Source: Artocarpus heterophyllus (lineage: Eukaryota > Streptophyta > Magnoliopsida > Rosales > Moraceae). Taken from it: DNA of 64,000 bases. Every line of letters starts with the position of its first letter. The first letter of the stretch is position 1. Where the stretch lies: NCBI GenBank assembly GCA_025403435.1, contig CM046348.1, positions 26,533,899 to 26,597,898 on the forward strand, in the 5' to 3' direction. The notes beneath the pieces are model-generated. The model ran no database searches. It saw only the letters and a program-made list of their open reading frames with translations, and had not been told where the DNA came from. This document shows, piece by piece, positions 23,500 to 34,647 of this stretch. The position numbers and the translations under genes were made by a program.

Positions 23500-26400
23500 G
23501 CGCATGGAGGTTCATAATGCCCAACTTGCCGAGTAATGATCGAAATCTGGTCGCTCCCAATGCCTTGGTGAACATGTCAGCCAGTTGTCCTATTGTCCCA
23601 ATCTTCTTTGGTGCAATCTCTCATGTAGCAAGCCGCTCCCGTATGAAATGGCAATCCATCTCGATGTGCTTGGTTCGCTCATGAAAAACTGGGTTGGCTG
23701 CAATGTGTAATGCAGCTCAGTTGTCATAGAACAAGGGAGAAGGTTGATGCTGTATTGCTCTTTAGTATCGTAACAACCAACGCAACCAAATTATCTCACT
23801 AGTTGTGGCAACCATGGCACGGTACTCTGCTTTTGTAGATGAGCGTGCAACCACTGACTACTTCTTTGCCCGCCAGGATATTGGTGAACCCTCTAGTGTA
23901 AGGAAGTAACCTCTCGTAGACCATCTAGTCATCCAACAACCACCCCAATCAGCATCAGAGTAGGCCTTGAGCCATAGTGGCCCTAACGATGGAAACAAAA
24001 TCCCTTGCCCTGGGGCCCCCTTTAGATACTGTAGTACTCGCATTGTTGCATCCATGTGTCCTTGTCTCGGTTCATGAACGAACTGACTTAGGATATGCAT
24101 CACATAACTAATTTTCGATCTAGTGACCATTAGATAAAGCAACTTCCCAATAAGCCTCTTGTAATGCATGGCATCTACCAACTCTCCATGTTTCTCTGTG
24201 GTCAGCTTATGGTTCAATTCCATGGGTGTAGAGCACGGCTTGCAACCTTGCATGCCACTCTCTTCGAGTATATCCAAAGTGTATTTCCGTTGGCTGATAA
24301 CAATCCTAGCTACAAATCGTGCCACCTTTATTCCCAGAAAATATTTTAAAGAACCCAAGACCTTGACTGGAAACTTCCCTTTTAGGTAGCTCTTTACCTC
24401 CTCAATTTTCACCTTATTATTTCCTGCTAGCACAATGTCGTCTACATAAATTAATACCGCAACAAATACGTCACCTTCCTTGTAGGTGAGCAACGAATAA
24501 TCTGCATTGGACTGGTGAAATCCAGCAACTATGAGGGAATCGATAAATTTATGATGCCAATTTCTAGAAGCTTGGTGCAAACCATATAATGACTTTCTCA
24601 ATCTGTACACTCTCATCTCCCTCTGTCGAGAAAAGCCCTGTGGGATTTTCATATATATCTCTTCATCTAGATCGCCATGTAAAAAGGCATTGCTTATGTC
24701 AAGTTGATGGATTTCCCATTGCTGAACAACAGCTACAACAAGAAGACATCGTACAGTAACTAGCTTCACAACTGGGGCAAAGGTCTCATGAAAATCTACT
24801 CCTTCGATCTGTGTAAACCCCTTTGCCACTAGTCATGCCTTGTACTTGTCAATGCTTCCATCTGGCTTGTACTTAATCGTGAAAACCCACTTTGAGTCAA
24901 TGGCCTTCTTTCCTGGTGGTAAAGACTCCAAGGTCCAAGTCCTAGTATCTTCAAGAGCCTTGATCTCTTTTGCCATCGCCTCTCTCCAATGCTCATGTTT
25001 TACTGTTTGTGAAAAGGATTTTGGCTCATCATGTGAAGTGATGGCTACAAGGAAGGCTTTTGTGAGCCTGAAAATCTCTCATAAGATACAAAGTTTGACA
25101 AAGGATATACCTCCAAGTTTGTCAATGGTGTGGACTCCCGTGACTCCGCAAGAGAGGGTGGCAGCTCTATCTCATACTCTCCTAGATGCTTTGGTTGTTT
25201 TCTGGCTTTTTGTACACGTTGGCCTAACTCTTGTTCTTGAACCCTTATCTCTTCAAGTGGTGTTTCATTCTCATTATCATTCTCAGCTACACTCAATCCG
25301 TTCTCTTCACCACCTTCTGCCTCAGGGCCATGTTGCCCAGGTACTGTATCAGGTTAGGTTATCTCAAGCGGCCCATCTGCTTTGGCCTCTATCTTAGTTC
25401 CAGGTCGACCAACAAAGGCAATCTCCCAATCTAATTCCCTTGTTCCATTTCATGATTATCTATGGCATTAAAATCCCCCCTTTTATAGGAAAAACGTCTT
25501 CAAAAAATGTGGTGTCTCGTGAGGTGTAAATTTTGTCGCTCTCCAAGTCATATACCTTGTATCCCTTTTGCCCTATAGGATAGCCAACAAAAAATACACG
25601 GTCTCCCCCTCATTTGAAACTTGTCCTTGTGTTTTATGCTGTCATGAGCGTAAGCTAGACTCCTAAAAACTTTTAAGTGATCGTAAGTCAGTTCTTTTCC
25701 ATATAAGACCTCATAAGGAGTTCTATTACCTATGAATTTTGAAGGTAGTCTGTTTATTAGGTACACTTCCGTAAGTACTCACTCTCCCCGGAATCATATT
25801 GGTAGACCCACTTGAAACCTCAAGGCTCTTGCTGTGTCAAGGATATGTCTACTTTTTCTTTTAACCACTCCATTCTGCTGTGTGTATCGTTTCAAGAGTT
25901 TTGCAATAGGATCCCATTATCTCTATAATAATCCAGCATATGGTTCCATTGAAACTCCAAACCATTATCTGCTCTAATCTGTTTAACTCTGTGCCCGAAT
26001 TGTCTCTCTATCATATTGTAAAACATAGGCAAGATATTTTGAATTTCAGACTTATGCTTCATCAAGTACACCCAAGTGCCTTTACTACAATCATCAAATA
26101 TTGATAAAAAATAGTGTGCCCCTGAGTATGACGGCGTTTTATAATCCCCCCATATATCACAGTGTATTAGTTCAAAACACGAAGTTGACTTTATTGAACT
26201 AAGAGTAAAAGGAAGTCTCGTATGCTTAGGCTTTTGACATGAATCACAAAAAATGAGAGCATCAAAATTAACATTATTTGAATATCTTTGAATCTGACGA
26301 ATCTTTCCAGTGGAGGCATGTCCCAAATGTCTATGCCAGAGCTCGGAGTTTTCTCCCTTGCCAACAGACAGAGCCACCACCCCCTTTTGCGTTGGCTCCA

Positions 26401-26570
26401 AGCAATACAAGCCATCACGGTGCTGGCCCACACCAATTAGGTTCTTCGAAGGTAAGTCCTGTATCACACAAAAATCCGGAGTGTACAATTAAAGTCCCTT
26501 CTAAGTTTATTAACAGACAACAAGTTGTAATGGAACTCTGGGACATTTAAAACTTTGAATATTTCCATTC
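23500..26570 (-). pseudogene. copia-2 integrase, RT and RNase H, degenerate
   Basis: Reading leftward: GAG-pre-integrase with LWHRHLGHAS and CDSCQK (about 26490-26220). Integrase core with DIWGDY and IRADNGLEF (about 26190-25890, then 25766-25548). RT (24829 downward) with LDISNAFLHGDL, SLYGLHQASRNW and an intact IYVDDIVLAG. RNase H with DADWGGC and SWRAKK, ended by a TAG at 23855-23857. Beyond that stop the frame still reads STKAEYR and later [11 protein letters not shown], so RNase H is truncated by nonsense changes. The 323-residue open frame at 23858-24829 is the longest surviving part. Confidence 0.88.
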
Positions 26571-26589
26571 CATTGGGTTAGTGTTGCAA

Positions 26590-26825
26590 GAACGGGCCAG
26601 CCCGGCCCGGCCCGGCCCGTTCTCCTTAGGCCCACACGGCCCGCGGGCCGGGCCGGGCCGGGCCGGCCCATATTAAAAATAACTTGGCCCGGCCCGGCCC
26701 GCGGGCTAGTTTTATATGGGCCGTGCCGGGCCGTGCCGTGGGCCGTGCCGTGGGCCGTGCCGGGCCGTGCCGTGGGTCGTGCCGGGCCATGCCGTGGGCC
26801 TTAAATAGGCCGGCCCATCTTGGCT
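26590..26825. repeat. hAT left subterminal GGCCCG/GGGCCGTGCC array
   Basis: About 235 bases are made almost wholly of GGCCC/GGGCC words, first GGCCCGGCCCG blocks and then GGGCCGTGCC repeats. The AT-rich surroundings make it stand out. Position and repetition fit the subterminal transposase-binding repeats known in Ac-type elements. Confidence 0.9.
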
Positions 26826-27112
26826 CATCATGGGTTTAAATGGGCCAGCCCATCTAAGTATGTAATTTTTAATTTTTTAATTTTTTAATTTTTAAACAAG
26901 TTAATAAATATAAAAGTTTGAATAGTTAAGATAAATATAAAAAAGGATATTTTATTTACGATTGCCTCATTAAAAACCTTTCCAAGGAAAACCCAGTGGG
27001 ACAAAACCTTAGTAAGGAAAAAAGAGTACAATCGGGATAATTATACATTAGATGTTTACAAAATTACTAAAAACAAAAAAAAAAACATAAAAAAAATATT
27101 GTTCATAATTAA

Positions 27113-29160
27113 TTACAACGTATTACTCCCAGTGGGAGTATCAGAAATGTCCAAATTTTCAAAGTCATCAACCCAATCATCTTGAACTTCTTGGCTTCTT
27201 CTACGAGCATCCTCCCAATCTTTGACGCACATTACTGCTTCCAGAATATCGTCACTCATACGTTCACGCCGTTCATCAAGTACTCTACCACTGCAACTAA
27301 ATACTTGTTCACTTGCAACTGTGGATACTGGTATGGTTAGTATATCACAAGCCATTTTAGAGAGCACATGAAAAGTTCTTGACTGTGATCTCCAAAATGA
27401 CAAAAGATCAAACTTATTGAAATCATGACCACCACCTTGCTCATTGAAAATAAATGCTGCAAAATTTGTTTCCAGATAATTTTCCAATTCACTGCGTGTT
27501 GAAGATGTAGACGATGCACCGAAACCAAATCCTGTGTAGCTAATCATACTTGCCCATGAAGAACCATGTGGAACAGAAGTAGTATTTGCTAAAGGTGTAG
27601 GGGATATTGTTTGGCCTCCTCCATATTTTTCATTATATGCAGTAAATATGTTGTTAACTTTTGCTTGCACATTTTGAATGGTTATGATGTCAGAATGCAC
27701 CCTTAATTTTTCCCCTATACCCTTAACCAAATATTCAACACCAGCTAATTTAACTCTCGGATCCAATACAGCAGCTATGCAATACAACGGTGGAACACGC
27801 TCCCAATATTTTTTGAATTTTTGCTCCATGAACTCAACAGATTCCTTAAACATGTCAAAATGAGGAGAGGTAGGATAGTACACACCTGAGAGTTGGAGAG
27901 TGGCTTCATAAAAAACCTTTAAGAAATTGTAAAAGCATGAAGCAATTTGCCAATCAAATTCTTGAAGCAGCTCAGTTGGATTCTTCAAGTTGTAATACGC
28001 GGTTATGACCTCTTTGTATGGTAGGCATGCATTCAGCATCAAATATGTTGAATTCCACCGGTGTCCTATGTCAGTTGGAAGTTTTCTGGGTTTCATGCTT
28101 GCTCTTTTGCAAAGCTTAGCAAACTCTTCAATTCGAGAGCCAGAACTTGCTATGTAACCCAAGGCCGTTCGAATATTTTCCAAATAACCTTGAAAAAATT
28201 TCATGCCATCTTGAACACACAAGTTAATAATATGACAAGCACATCTTTGGTGAAAAAGTGTTTCGCCATGTTGTGGTCTCAATGTTGTTTTGAAAATGTT
28301 AATAGCAGCAGTATTAGCAGATGCATTATCAAATGTGATGCTCAAAACCTTTTCTTTAATGCCATAAAAATCAAAAACTTCTATGATGACATCATGAATG
28401 GCCTTGGCATCATGCGGATAAGGCATTGATCGAAAAGCAATTAATCTTTTTTGAAAAGACCAATCTTTATCCACATAATGTGCAGTTACACAGATATAAC
28501 TAGTTTTAGTACGACCTTCCCACAAATCAGATGTGCATGCAACAGATGCAGTGAATGAATTAAATTCAGTTACTAACTTTCCTCTCATTGAATAAAAAAC
28601 TTTCATGGTGTCAGCTCTTGTGGTAGTTCTTGAAACACACCTATATTGTGGATTATAGGCATTTTGAATGTACTCCTCAAAGGCTGGATCATCAGCAAGA
28701 CTAATTGGTTGTTGAGCACTAGCCAAATATCTAGCATGCCATTCTCTAGCTCTTTGTTGGTCATATGACCAATTGGTAACACTACCATCGGGACTAAATT
28801 GAAGTGTTTGTTGACGACAATCAACACCACCTACACCATGCTTAGCTTTGCATTTTTTGCAATGCCTTTCTAGGTGACCAGTGCTAGAAGAGGATTTACC
28901 TGTGTAGTCTTGTTTGCATACTTTGCAAATTGCGTGCTCTTCTGTTGCACCATGCTCGTTTGTACATGTTACGAGATTAAAGTAATTCCAAACTGGTGAA
29001 GTTCGTTGAATTTCCTTTTGCCCTTACGAGTGACTTCAGAGGAGCCATCAACTTGAGATAGCAAGTCAACTTCAATTTCTTCCAGTGGATCATTAAATTG
29101 TTCTTCTTCGTTGATCACCAAATGTGAAATGTTGGCTCTCCCTCTAGGTGATGATGCCAT
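27113..29160 (-). pseudogene. hAT transposase (BED zinc finger, RNase H-like fold, hATC), one frameshift
   Basis: Read from the ATG at 29160 to the stop at 27113, the frame is 2048 bases, one short of 683 codons. The single frame change lies near 29000-29020, just before the BED finger (SPVWNYF...CKVC...HLERHCKKC). After it the frame is open to the end. It includes the RNase H-like core motifs CACHIINL and GHRWNSTYLML. The C-terminal hATC dimerisation segment reads IPVSTVASEQVFSCSGRVLDE...EAVMCVKDW. The product cuts and reinserts the element by binding its TIRs and subterminal repeats. I see no intron and no premature stop after the shift. It is nearly intact and may be a young copy. Confidence 0.9.
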
Positions 29161-29591
29161 AGCTTCAATAAAAAATAACAATAAATTAACGTAACATAAA
29201 AATTAAATAAAATAATTACACAATAAAATTAACTTATAACAATACAAAATTAATGAACAATAAATGAAATAAATTATACCTTCAAGTTTTTTTTCCTTTC
29301 TGAAGAACTCTAAGTAATCTAAAAAACAAGACAATACATAAGATCTTAGAAGTTTGTTGAATGAGTATCTCTGTGAATGTTCTACATTTATTTATAGGTA
29401 AAAAAGTTTATTTTTTTTATTTTTAAATCTTTTTTTTTAATTTTTTTTCTTTCAAGTGTAACTTGATTAGACAATTCGCTGAAGACTTAACGTCTCAGCT
29501 TTGCACATTGCAGGCCTTCCTTCTGAGCCTCTATGTTAGGCCTGCCCCTTTATAATTGCATAGGGGAATCTAATGCCATGTTCACTCACGG

Positions 29592-30350
29592 GTGAATATG
29601 ACATGCATAAATTATATAATATTTAATTCTTATATGTATTAAATAATATATATATATTAAATGTATAGTATTTTGATGTGATAATACATGACCTATAGAC
29701 TTAATATCTGATTCTTAGCTTTGCTTCTCCAAAGCAAAGCATGTCTTATATAAAAAACCTAAACTGCCCCTATGTAAAATAAACTTGCATATAAAATTTT
29801 TGCCTACAAGAATTTTGATCAAGGTCGATCCGCGTACAACCTCTGCGTAGGGGTAATCTACGTCAGGGTAATAATTAAGCTCCACACATACTAACAATGC
29901 CTACAAGAAAAAAATTTTAAAAATGCAAAGAAAAGAAAAAGAGCTTGTCAGGCCTATTGCAATGTGATGTGTTCAATATGGTATGTATATATATTATATA
30001 ATATTTAATTCTTACATGTATTAAATAATATATATATTAAATGTATAGTATTTTGATGTGATAATACATAACCTACAGATTCAGCATCTGATTCTCAACT
30101 TTACTTCTCAAAAGCAAAGCATGCCTACAAGGAAAAAATAAAAAAATAAAAAAAAATGAAAAGAGAAGAAAAAGAACTTGGCAGACGTATTGTGATGTGA
30201 TTGCATTGGGAAAATCTCATGGCATATTCAATTATTCATTCACGGGTGAATATGACATGTATATATATTATATAATATTTAATTCTTATATGAATTAAAC
30301 AATATATATATTAAATGTATAGTCTTTTGATGTGACAATACATGACTTAC
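29592..30350. repeat. Three dispersed copies of a ~110-base AT-rich repeat in the hAT leader
   Basis: Copies at about 29592-29702, 29981-30080 and 30245-30350 share TATATAATATTTAATTCTTA, then TTAAATGTATAGT and TTTTGATGTGA-AATACAT. The segment lies between the right GC array and the transposase start. Related phrases (TTCACTCACGGGTGAA and TTCACCCGTGAATGAA) occur at 29580 and 30396. Confidence 0.8.
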
Positions 30351-30454
30351 AATGAGCCTTACATGACTTATTTGGAGAAGGCCATACTCAGCCATGTTCA
30401 CCCGTGAATGAACATGAAAAAATATATCTATATATATATATATATATATATGAA

Positions 30455-30818
30455 ATTGGCCCACAATGGGCCTCTTGTGGCCCTGTATGGGCCTAGATGG
30501 GCCAGCCCAACTTGGGCCGGTGGGCTGGCCCATTATGGGCTGGGATGGGCCGGCCCATTGTGGGCCTAGATGGGCCGGCCCATTGTGGGCCTAGACGGGC
30601 CGGGCCGGCCCGGCCCAGGCCCAGCCCAGCCCAGTCCGGCCCATGATTTTCCATGGGCCGTGCCGGGCCGGCCCATGGGCCAACATATATAGGCCCGGCC
30701 CAGCCCATAAGTATTTATGGGCCGTGCCAGGCCGTGAACAGTGTCGGGCCATGCCGGCCCGGCCTATCACTGTATTAGGACGGGCTCGGGCCGACCCACG
30801 GGCCCCGGCCCATTGTTG
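30455..30818. repeat. hAT right subterminal GGCCC/GGGCC array
   Basis: About 360 bases of tandem and inverted GGGCC/GGCCC words with linkers such as CATTGTGGGCCTAGATGGGCC. It is the counterpart of the left array, is longer, and starts just after a TA run at 30421-30451. Long open frames rich in Gly, Pro and Ala across it (such as 30493-30708 and 30591-30929) are by-products of the repeat. Confidence 0.9.
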
Positions 30819-30834
30819 CATCTCTACATTGGGT

Positions 30835-32070
30835 AACTTCGCCTTGCCAGTGCCTTTTACTGTCACACTATTTCCATTGGGAATTTTCACGGGTGGCCCT
30901 CCGTTGTCATCATTCACCTCTGTCAACAATTTTTGATCGCTCGGTATATGTTCGGTAGCCCCTGAATCAATGATCCAGGAATTGTTAAATTTTATCTTAC
31001 CGGCCGTGTTTACAGTTGGCTGTTCGGATGGTGTCTTTGTTTCCTTGCCTAAAAACTACAATAGCTGAGCATATTGCGATTGTGTGAGCCCCGGTAGTTT
31101 CACTGTGTCAGTTGAAACTTGCGCCGCCTTTGGTTGACCTCCTGTCATTCCTTTGTCTTCTCTAGTTATGCCTTTATCTCTGGGACCTCTCCGCCACCCC
31201 GGGGGAGACACAATGACCTCAAAGCATTGATCCTCGCTGTGACCAACTTTTCGACCATGGCCACATCTCGGTCTGTCCTTTCCTCCAGTGCGTCGCTGGC
31301 CTCTTCCTTCGTCACCCAGCTGCCTCTGGAGTTGAAAGGCAACAGCCTCCACGGTTGGCCTTCTTGCCGCAGACACTTGTTTTTGTTGCTCATCCTCCAC
31401 CACCAGGTGATAAGCATTCCCAAGTCTTGGCGTGGGTTTAGTGCTAAGAATCTGTGTCTTAACAGTGCTAAAAACTTCATTCAGCCCCATTAAGAAGTCG
31501 TACAGCTTTTCTTTCTCCCTTATGGCGACAAACTGTTTGGAGGCCCCAATGTACATCCTTTACAAATGCACTGTGGGATGGGTGAAACAGATTGCATGTC
31601 ATCCCAGAGGCCCTTGAGTTTGTTGTAATACGCTGCCACCGACATCTTTTCTTGATGCAAGAGTGAAATCGCCCGCCGAACTTGATACGCTCTCGGTGCA
31701 CTACCTTGACCAAATCTGTCTTCCAGATCTGCCCAAATCTCCCTTATCGTTTCTGCATGTGCGACGCTTCCTCTAACCTCCTTGCTGATGGCGCTTTTTA
31801 GCCATCCCTTTACCATAACATTGCAACTCATCCAACTCATCATATCGGGGGAAGATTTTGACAAAAGGGCCAAAAAAACCTGTCTTCCAGCTTCGAAATC
31901 GTTCCATCGACGAACCTGATTTTGTTCTTAGCCCACAGTGCGTTGCTCATATCATCCACCCACGCACCGTAGTTTGTTTCATTGAGGAGATCACTTACAA
32001 ATACTTGGCCCGGATTGTCTGAAGGCTGCAAATAGTAAGGTTAAGTCACATCCGCACTCGACGATCCCAT
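30835..32070 (-). pseudogene. copia-2 gag and start of protease, degenerate
   Basis: Gag starts at 32070 (MGSSSAD). A stop follows shortly after, then the copia gag region (LNETNYGAWVDDMSNAL, then LEDRFGQGSAPRAYQVRRAI and MSVAAYYNKLKGLWDDM). Two frame breaks occur, near 31880 and 31560. The zinc knuckle (about 31240-31290) is imperfect: CGHGRKVGHSEDQC keeps only part of the Cys set. The protease start WIIDSGATEHIPSD lies at about 30985-30945. The hAT at 30826 cuts the chain about 40 codons later; the rest continues left of 26571. Confidence 0.85.
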
Positions 32071-32150
32071 TGCAACCGTTTTCGCTTGGCCAAACATGGT
32101 TTGCTGAGTCGCGGGTCAACAAGATGTTTGGATATGTGGATCTGGTACCA

Positions 32151-32387
32151 TGAAGAATACAAGTAAGATTTGTATATTTTTTTGTCTATTTCATTAATAT
32201 TGCAGACCACTATACATACAAGTAGGCCTAGAGTTCATCAAAGGCACTACAGGATTGATGGCAAATAAACGTCAAAATTACAGATCTCTTACCTATTATA
32301 ATACAAGCTATATAGAGTATAGAATCAAGGAAATAACTCAGGAAAATAACTATCGATTGTCTTCCTAAAATAGCAATATTCTCTTCA
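32151..32387 (-). repeat. copia-2 5' LTR
   Basis: Upstream LTR of the minus-strand element. Its outer end (plus-strand ...TCTCTTCA) abuts the CTTTC duplication at 32388-32392. Its inner end abuts the primer-binding site. Confidence 0.9.
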
Positions 32388-32392
32388 CTTTC

Positions 32393-32845
32393 ACTTCTTC
32401 TTGTTTTTCTTGTTTCTAATTCCTTTTTCTTACAACCAATCATCTTTACTCTCTTTTATGTGTATCCTGCTCCAAAATGCCGCCTCTGAGAATTTTCTTT
32501 ATAATATCTTTGGTGTTTGTTTTCTGGTTTTTCAACTTTTTTTTTTTCTCAATTTTTACGTGCCAATACAAGTTTAGAATTTTACTAGAATCTAAACTTA
32601 TAGTTGTTTTGTTGTAACTGGAGAAACAAAATAAAATTACCCATCTACTACCACTTTCCAAACTGTTGTGTTGTTGTTCTTATGTGCATTTTTGCCTATA
32701 ACGTGTTCGACAATATTCCTCAATCAGTGTACCTTCGTGTGTGTTAATAACGTATGAATGAATACAAATATCTTAATTTGATATCACTACACCAGAAAAT
32801 ATTTGCAGGTTTAACAAGAATGTTAAGTCATTTCTAGGGTCATTA
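32393..32845. other. Spacer between copia-2 and the PPR locus
   Basis: AT-rich. The last part is presumably 5' flank of the PPR locus. No coding signal is seen. Confidence 0.5.
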
Positions 32846-33879
32846 ATGGCGATTGGAACAACAAAAGTTTGGAAACCTTTTCTACCTCTTTCTTATGGCG
32901 TCTTTCGGTATCATTCGATGGGCTCGGTGTCTTCATTGCAAATGCTTCAGGAAGTTATCAAAGATGTAGTGAAAGCCAAAACCTATCAGAAAATCCCTGA
33001 TCTTCTTGCTTCATTTGAACAAGCAGGCCAGAATCCAAATCCTTTCTCATTCCTTTCAATTTTTCCACAGGTCTCTAGGACACGAATAATCGATGAGATC
33101 TTGCAATCTTTTCTTCCTCTCAGACCCCGCTCCAGACCCCAAATTGCTTATTCCTGCCTCCTTTCCTATGCTCTGTAAAGCCTCGATCCGCTTCCCCTTT
33201 CCCTTGCCATCCTCCAACAGACTCTTCGCTCGGGTTGTGTCCCTGTCCCCCAAACTCACCTCCTCCTCTCTTCTGCATGGCTGGACCATCAACGCAGCGA
33301 ATGTTGATCCACACACAATGTCTTATGGGAGATGAAGTCAATTGGATATCATCCCGACTGCAGTACATGCAATTACCTCATATTATCTCTGTGTGCCGTT
33401 GATCAGGTGTCGGAGGGGGTTAAAGTCTTAAAGAGCATGGCTGGTGCTGGGTGTATTCCTGATTTGGAGAGTTATGACATAGCAATTAAAGCAACGTGCA
33501 AATTCAGAAGGACCGCTGAGGCAGTAGCCATTCTTAAGCAAATGGTGGTGAAAGTTAGATTGACTCCGAGGCAGGGAACTTTACTCAAAGTGGAGGCAAC
33601 ATTACGGGCAAACAGAGAAATGTGGAGAGCAGTTGAGATAATTGATTTGTTGGAAAAGGAGGGTCATGTCGTTTGGTTTGAGAGCTATGAGTTGGTGGTT
33701 GAAGGGTGTATGGAGTTTGGTGAGTATATTTTGGCAGGAAAGGTGGTGATGGGGATGGCAGAGAAAGGGTTTCTACCGTACATTGGGGTGAGGCAGAAGC
33801 TTGTTGAAAGGTTGGCGGGTATAGGGAATGGAAGCTTGCATGTGCCGTGCGGCAAAGATTTTTCAAATTGCAGTCTTAG
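32846..33879 (+). pseudogene. Pentatricopeptide repeat (PPR) protein, disabled
   Basis: One reading frame from ATG 32846 carries an N-terminal segment (LLASFEQAGQNPNPFSFLSIFP, SRTRIIDEILQSFLPLRPRSRP) and then several PPR helices (GYHPDCSTCNYLILSLC, GAGCIPDLESYDIAIKATCK, KMxxKG-like ends). It is interrupted by TAA at 33176-33178 and TGA at 33305-33307. The sequence between and after them continues the same protein in the same frame. Near 33824 a base appears missing (GGGAATGG where GGGGAATGG would keep frame). In the shifted frame the natural C-terminus ends at TAG 33877-33879. PPR proteins bind organelle RNA. From memory it resembles the small single-copy family around Arabidopsis At1g06270; that assignment is unverified. 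Three independent lesions argue for a pseudogene. Confidence 0.8.
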
Positions 33880-34647
33880 TTCCTTGTTTTGACTCTGGAG
33901 AATAATTGGAGAATACATGGTATGGAGTGGTGAGTTGGCACATTGTTATATGGCATTTGATTTCTGGCTTTAATATTCCGATCTGCCAGTTGCAAATCTG
34001 TCTGTTGTGGTGTTTATAAGCAACTACGGTGAACAATGGAGAAGGCTTTGAAATTCATAGTTCTACAGTCTTATTGCCAGACGAATTTGTGTCCTTTGAA
34101 TTTTTACAATTATAAGGGGACAGGCAGAAATTGCACCACTTCTGTCAATTGTACGCCAACTCTGTTACATTAACGATTCTCTAAAGCTAAACTTGTCCCT
34201 CTCAAACTCAGCAGTCAACCAGAATCCAGATTTAACTTCTGCAGCCAATGGAAGCAGAATCATTGGAAATTAGTTCTTAAACGTTTCAAACTTTGTGGCA
34301 TGTCTCCTGTTAGTTATCATGTAAGGGAAAAAAAAAAACCATTATCTTTTTTTCTTTATCTTGGTTTCTTCAGAGATATATAGGTTGTTGTATCGGCAAA
34401 CATTCAGTGGCGTTAGTTAAATAAAGTTGAAACAAGGAAATATAGAAAATTGAAGGAAAATCAAAGATTCTTTAGTGTTCTACTTCTTGGTATGTACTTG
34501 TCCTTTTCCTGGGTCATTTCATGTAAATTTTATATATTGTTAATTTGAATAAACCACAGTAGAATACTAGTTATTTCGTGTATAAGTTAACGTCTGTGAG
34601 GATAACATTTATTTTCCCTACAAATTATATGTAAAATATCTAAGTTT
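33880..34647. other. Spacer between PPR locus and cysteine protease 3' end
   Basis: Probable old 3' flank of the PPR gene followed by the 3' untranslated region of the minus-strand protease. No additional gene is recognised. Confidence 0.5.

Larger units (their letters stand above)
26579..30826 (-). mobile_element. hAT (Ac-like) DNA transposon inside copia-2 protease
   Basis: A 4248-base element with an exact 8-base target duplication CATTGGGT (26571-26578 and 30827-30834). Its terminal inverted repeats read TAGTGTTGCAAGAACGGGCC and TAGAGATGCAACAATGGGCC. The duplication, terminal TAG and single transposase with a BED finger and hAT dimerisation domain define the hAT superfamily. Removing it rejoins the copia-2 protease region. 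GC-rich arrays lie just inside both ends. Confidence 0.96.
23247..32387 (-). mobile_element. Ty1/copia LTR retrotransposon (copia-2), hosting a hAT
   Basis: LTRs of 237-238 bases lie at both ends, with the exact duplication CTTTC (23242-23246 and 32388-32392). On the minus strand the primer-binding site TGGTACCAGATCC (32150-32138) follows the 5' LTR. A polypurine tract (CTCCCCCTCAA on the plus strand, 23485-23495) precedes the 3' LTR. Without the 4.2 kb hAT at 26579-30826 the element is about 4.9 kb, a normal copia size. Confidence 0.94.

Noticed and set aside
24164..25434. Plus-strand open frames across copia-2 pol
   Set aside because: Antisense to clear RT and integrase motifs on the minus strand.
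30493..30936. Gly/Pro/Ala-rich open frames on both strands, some over 100 codons
   Set aside because: They are translations of the GGCCC/GGGCC array at the hAT end; all frames are open because the repeat lacks stop-forming bases.
33056..33368. Minus-strand and alternate-frame ORFs over the PPR locus
   Set aside because: The plus-strand frame gives continuous PPR sequence across the stops; the others are shadows.
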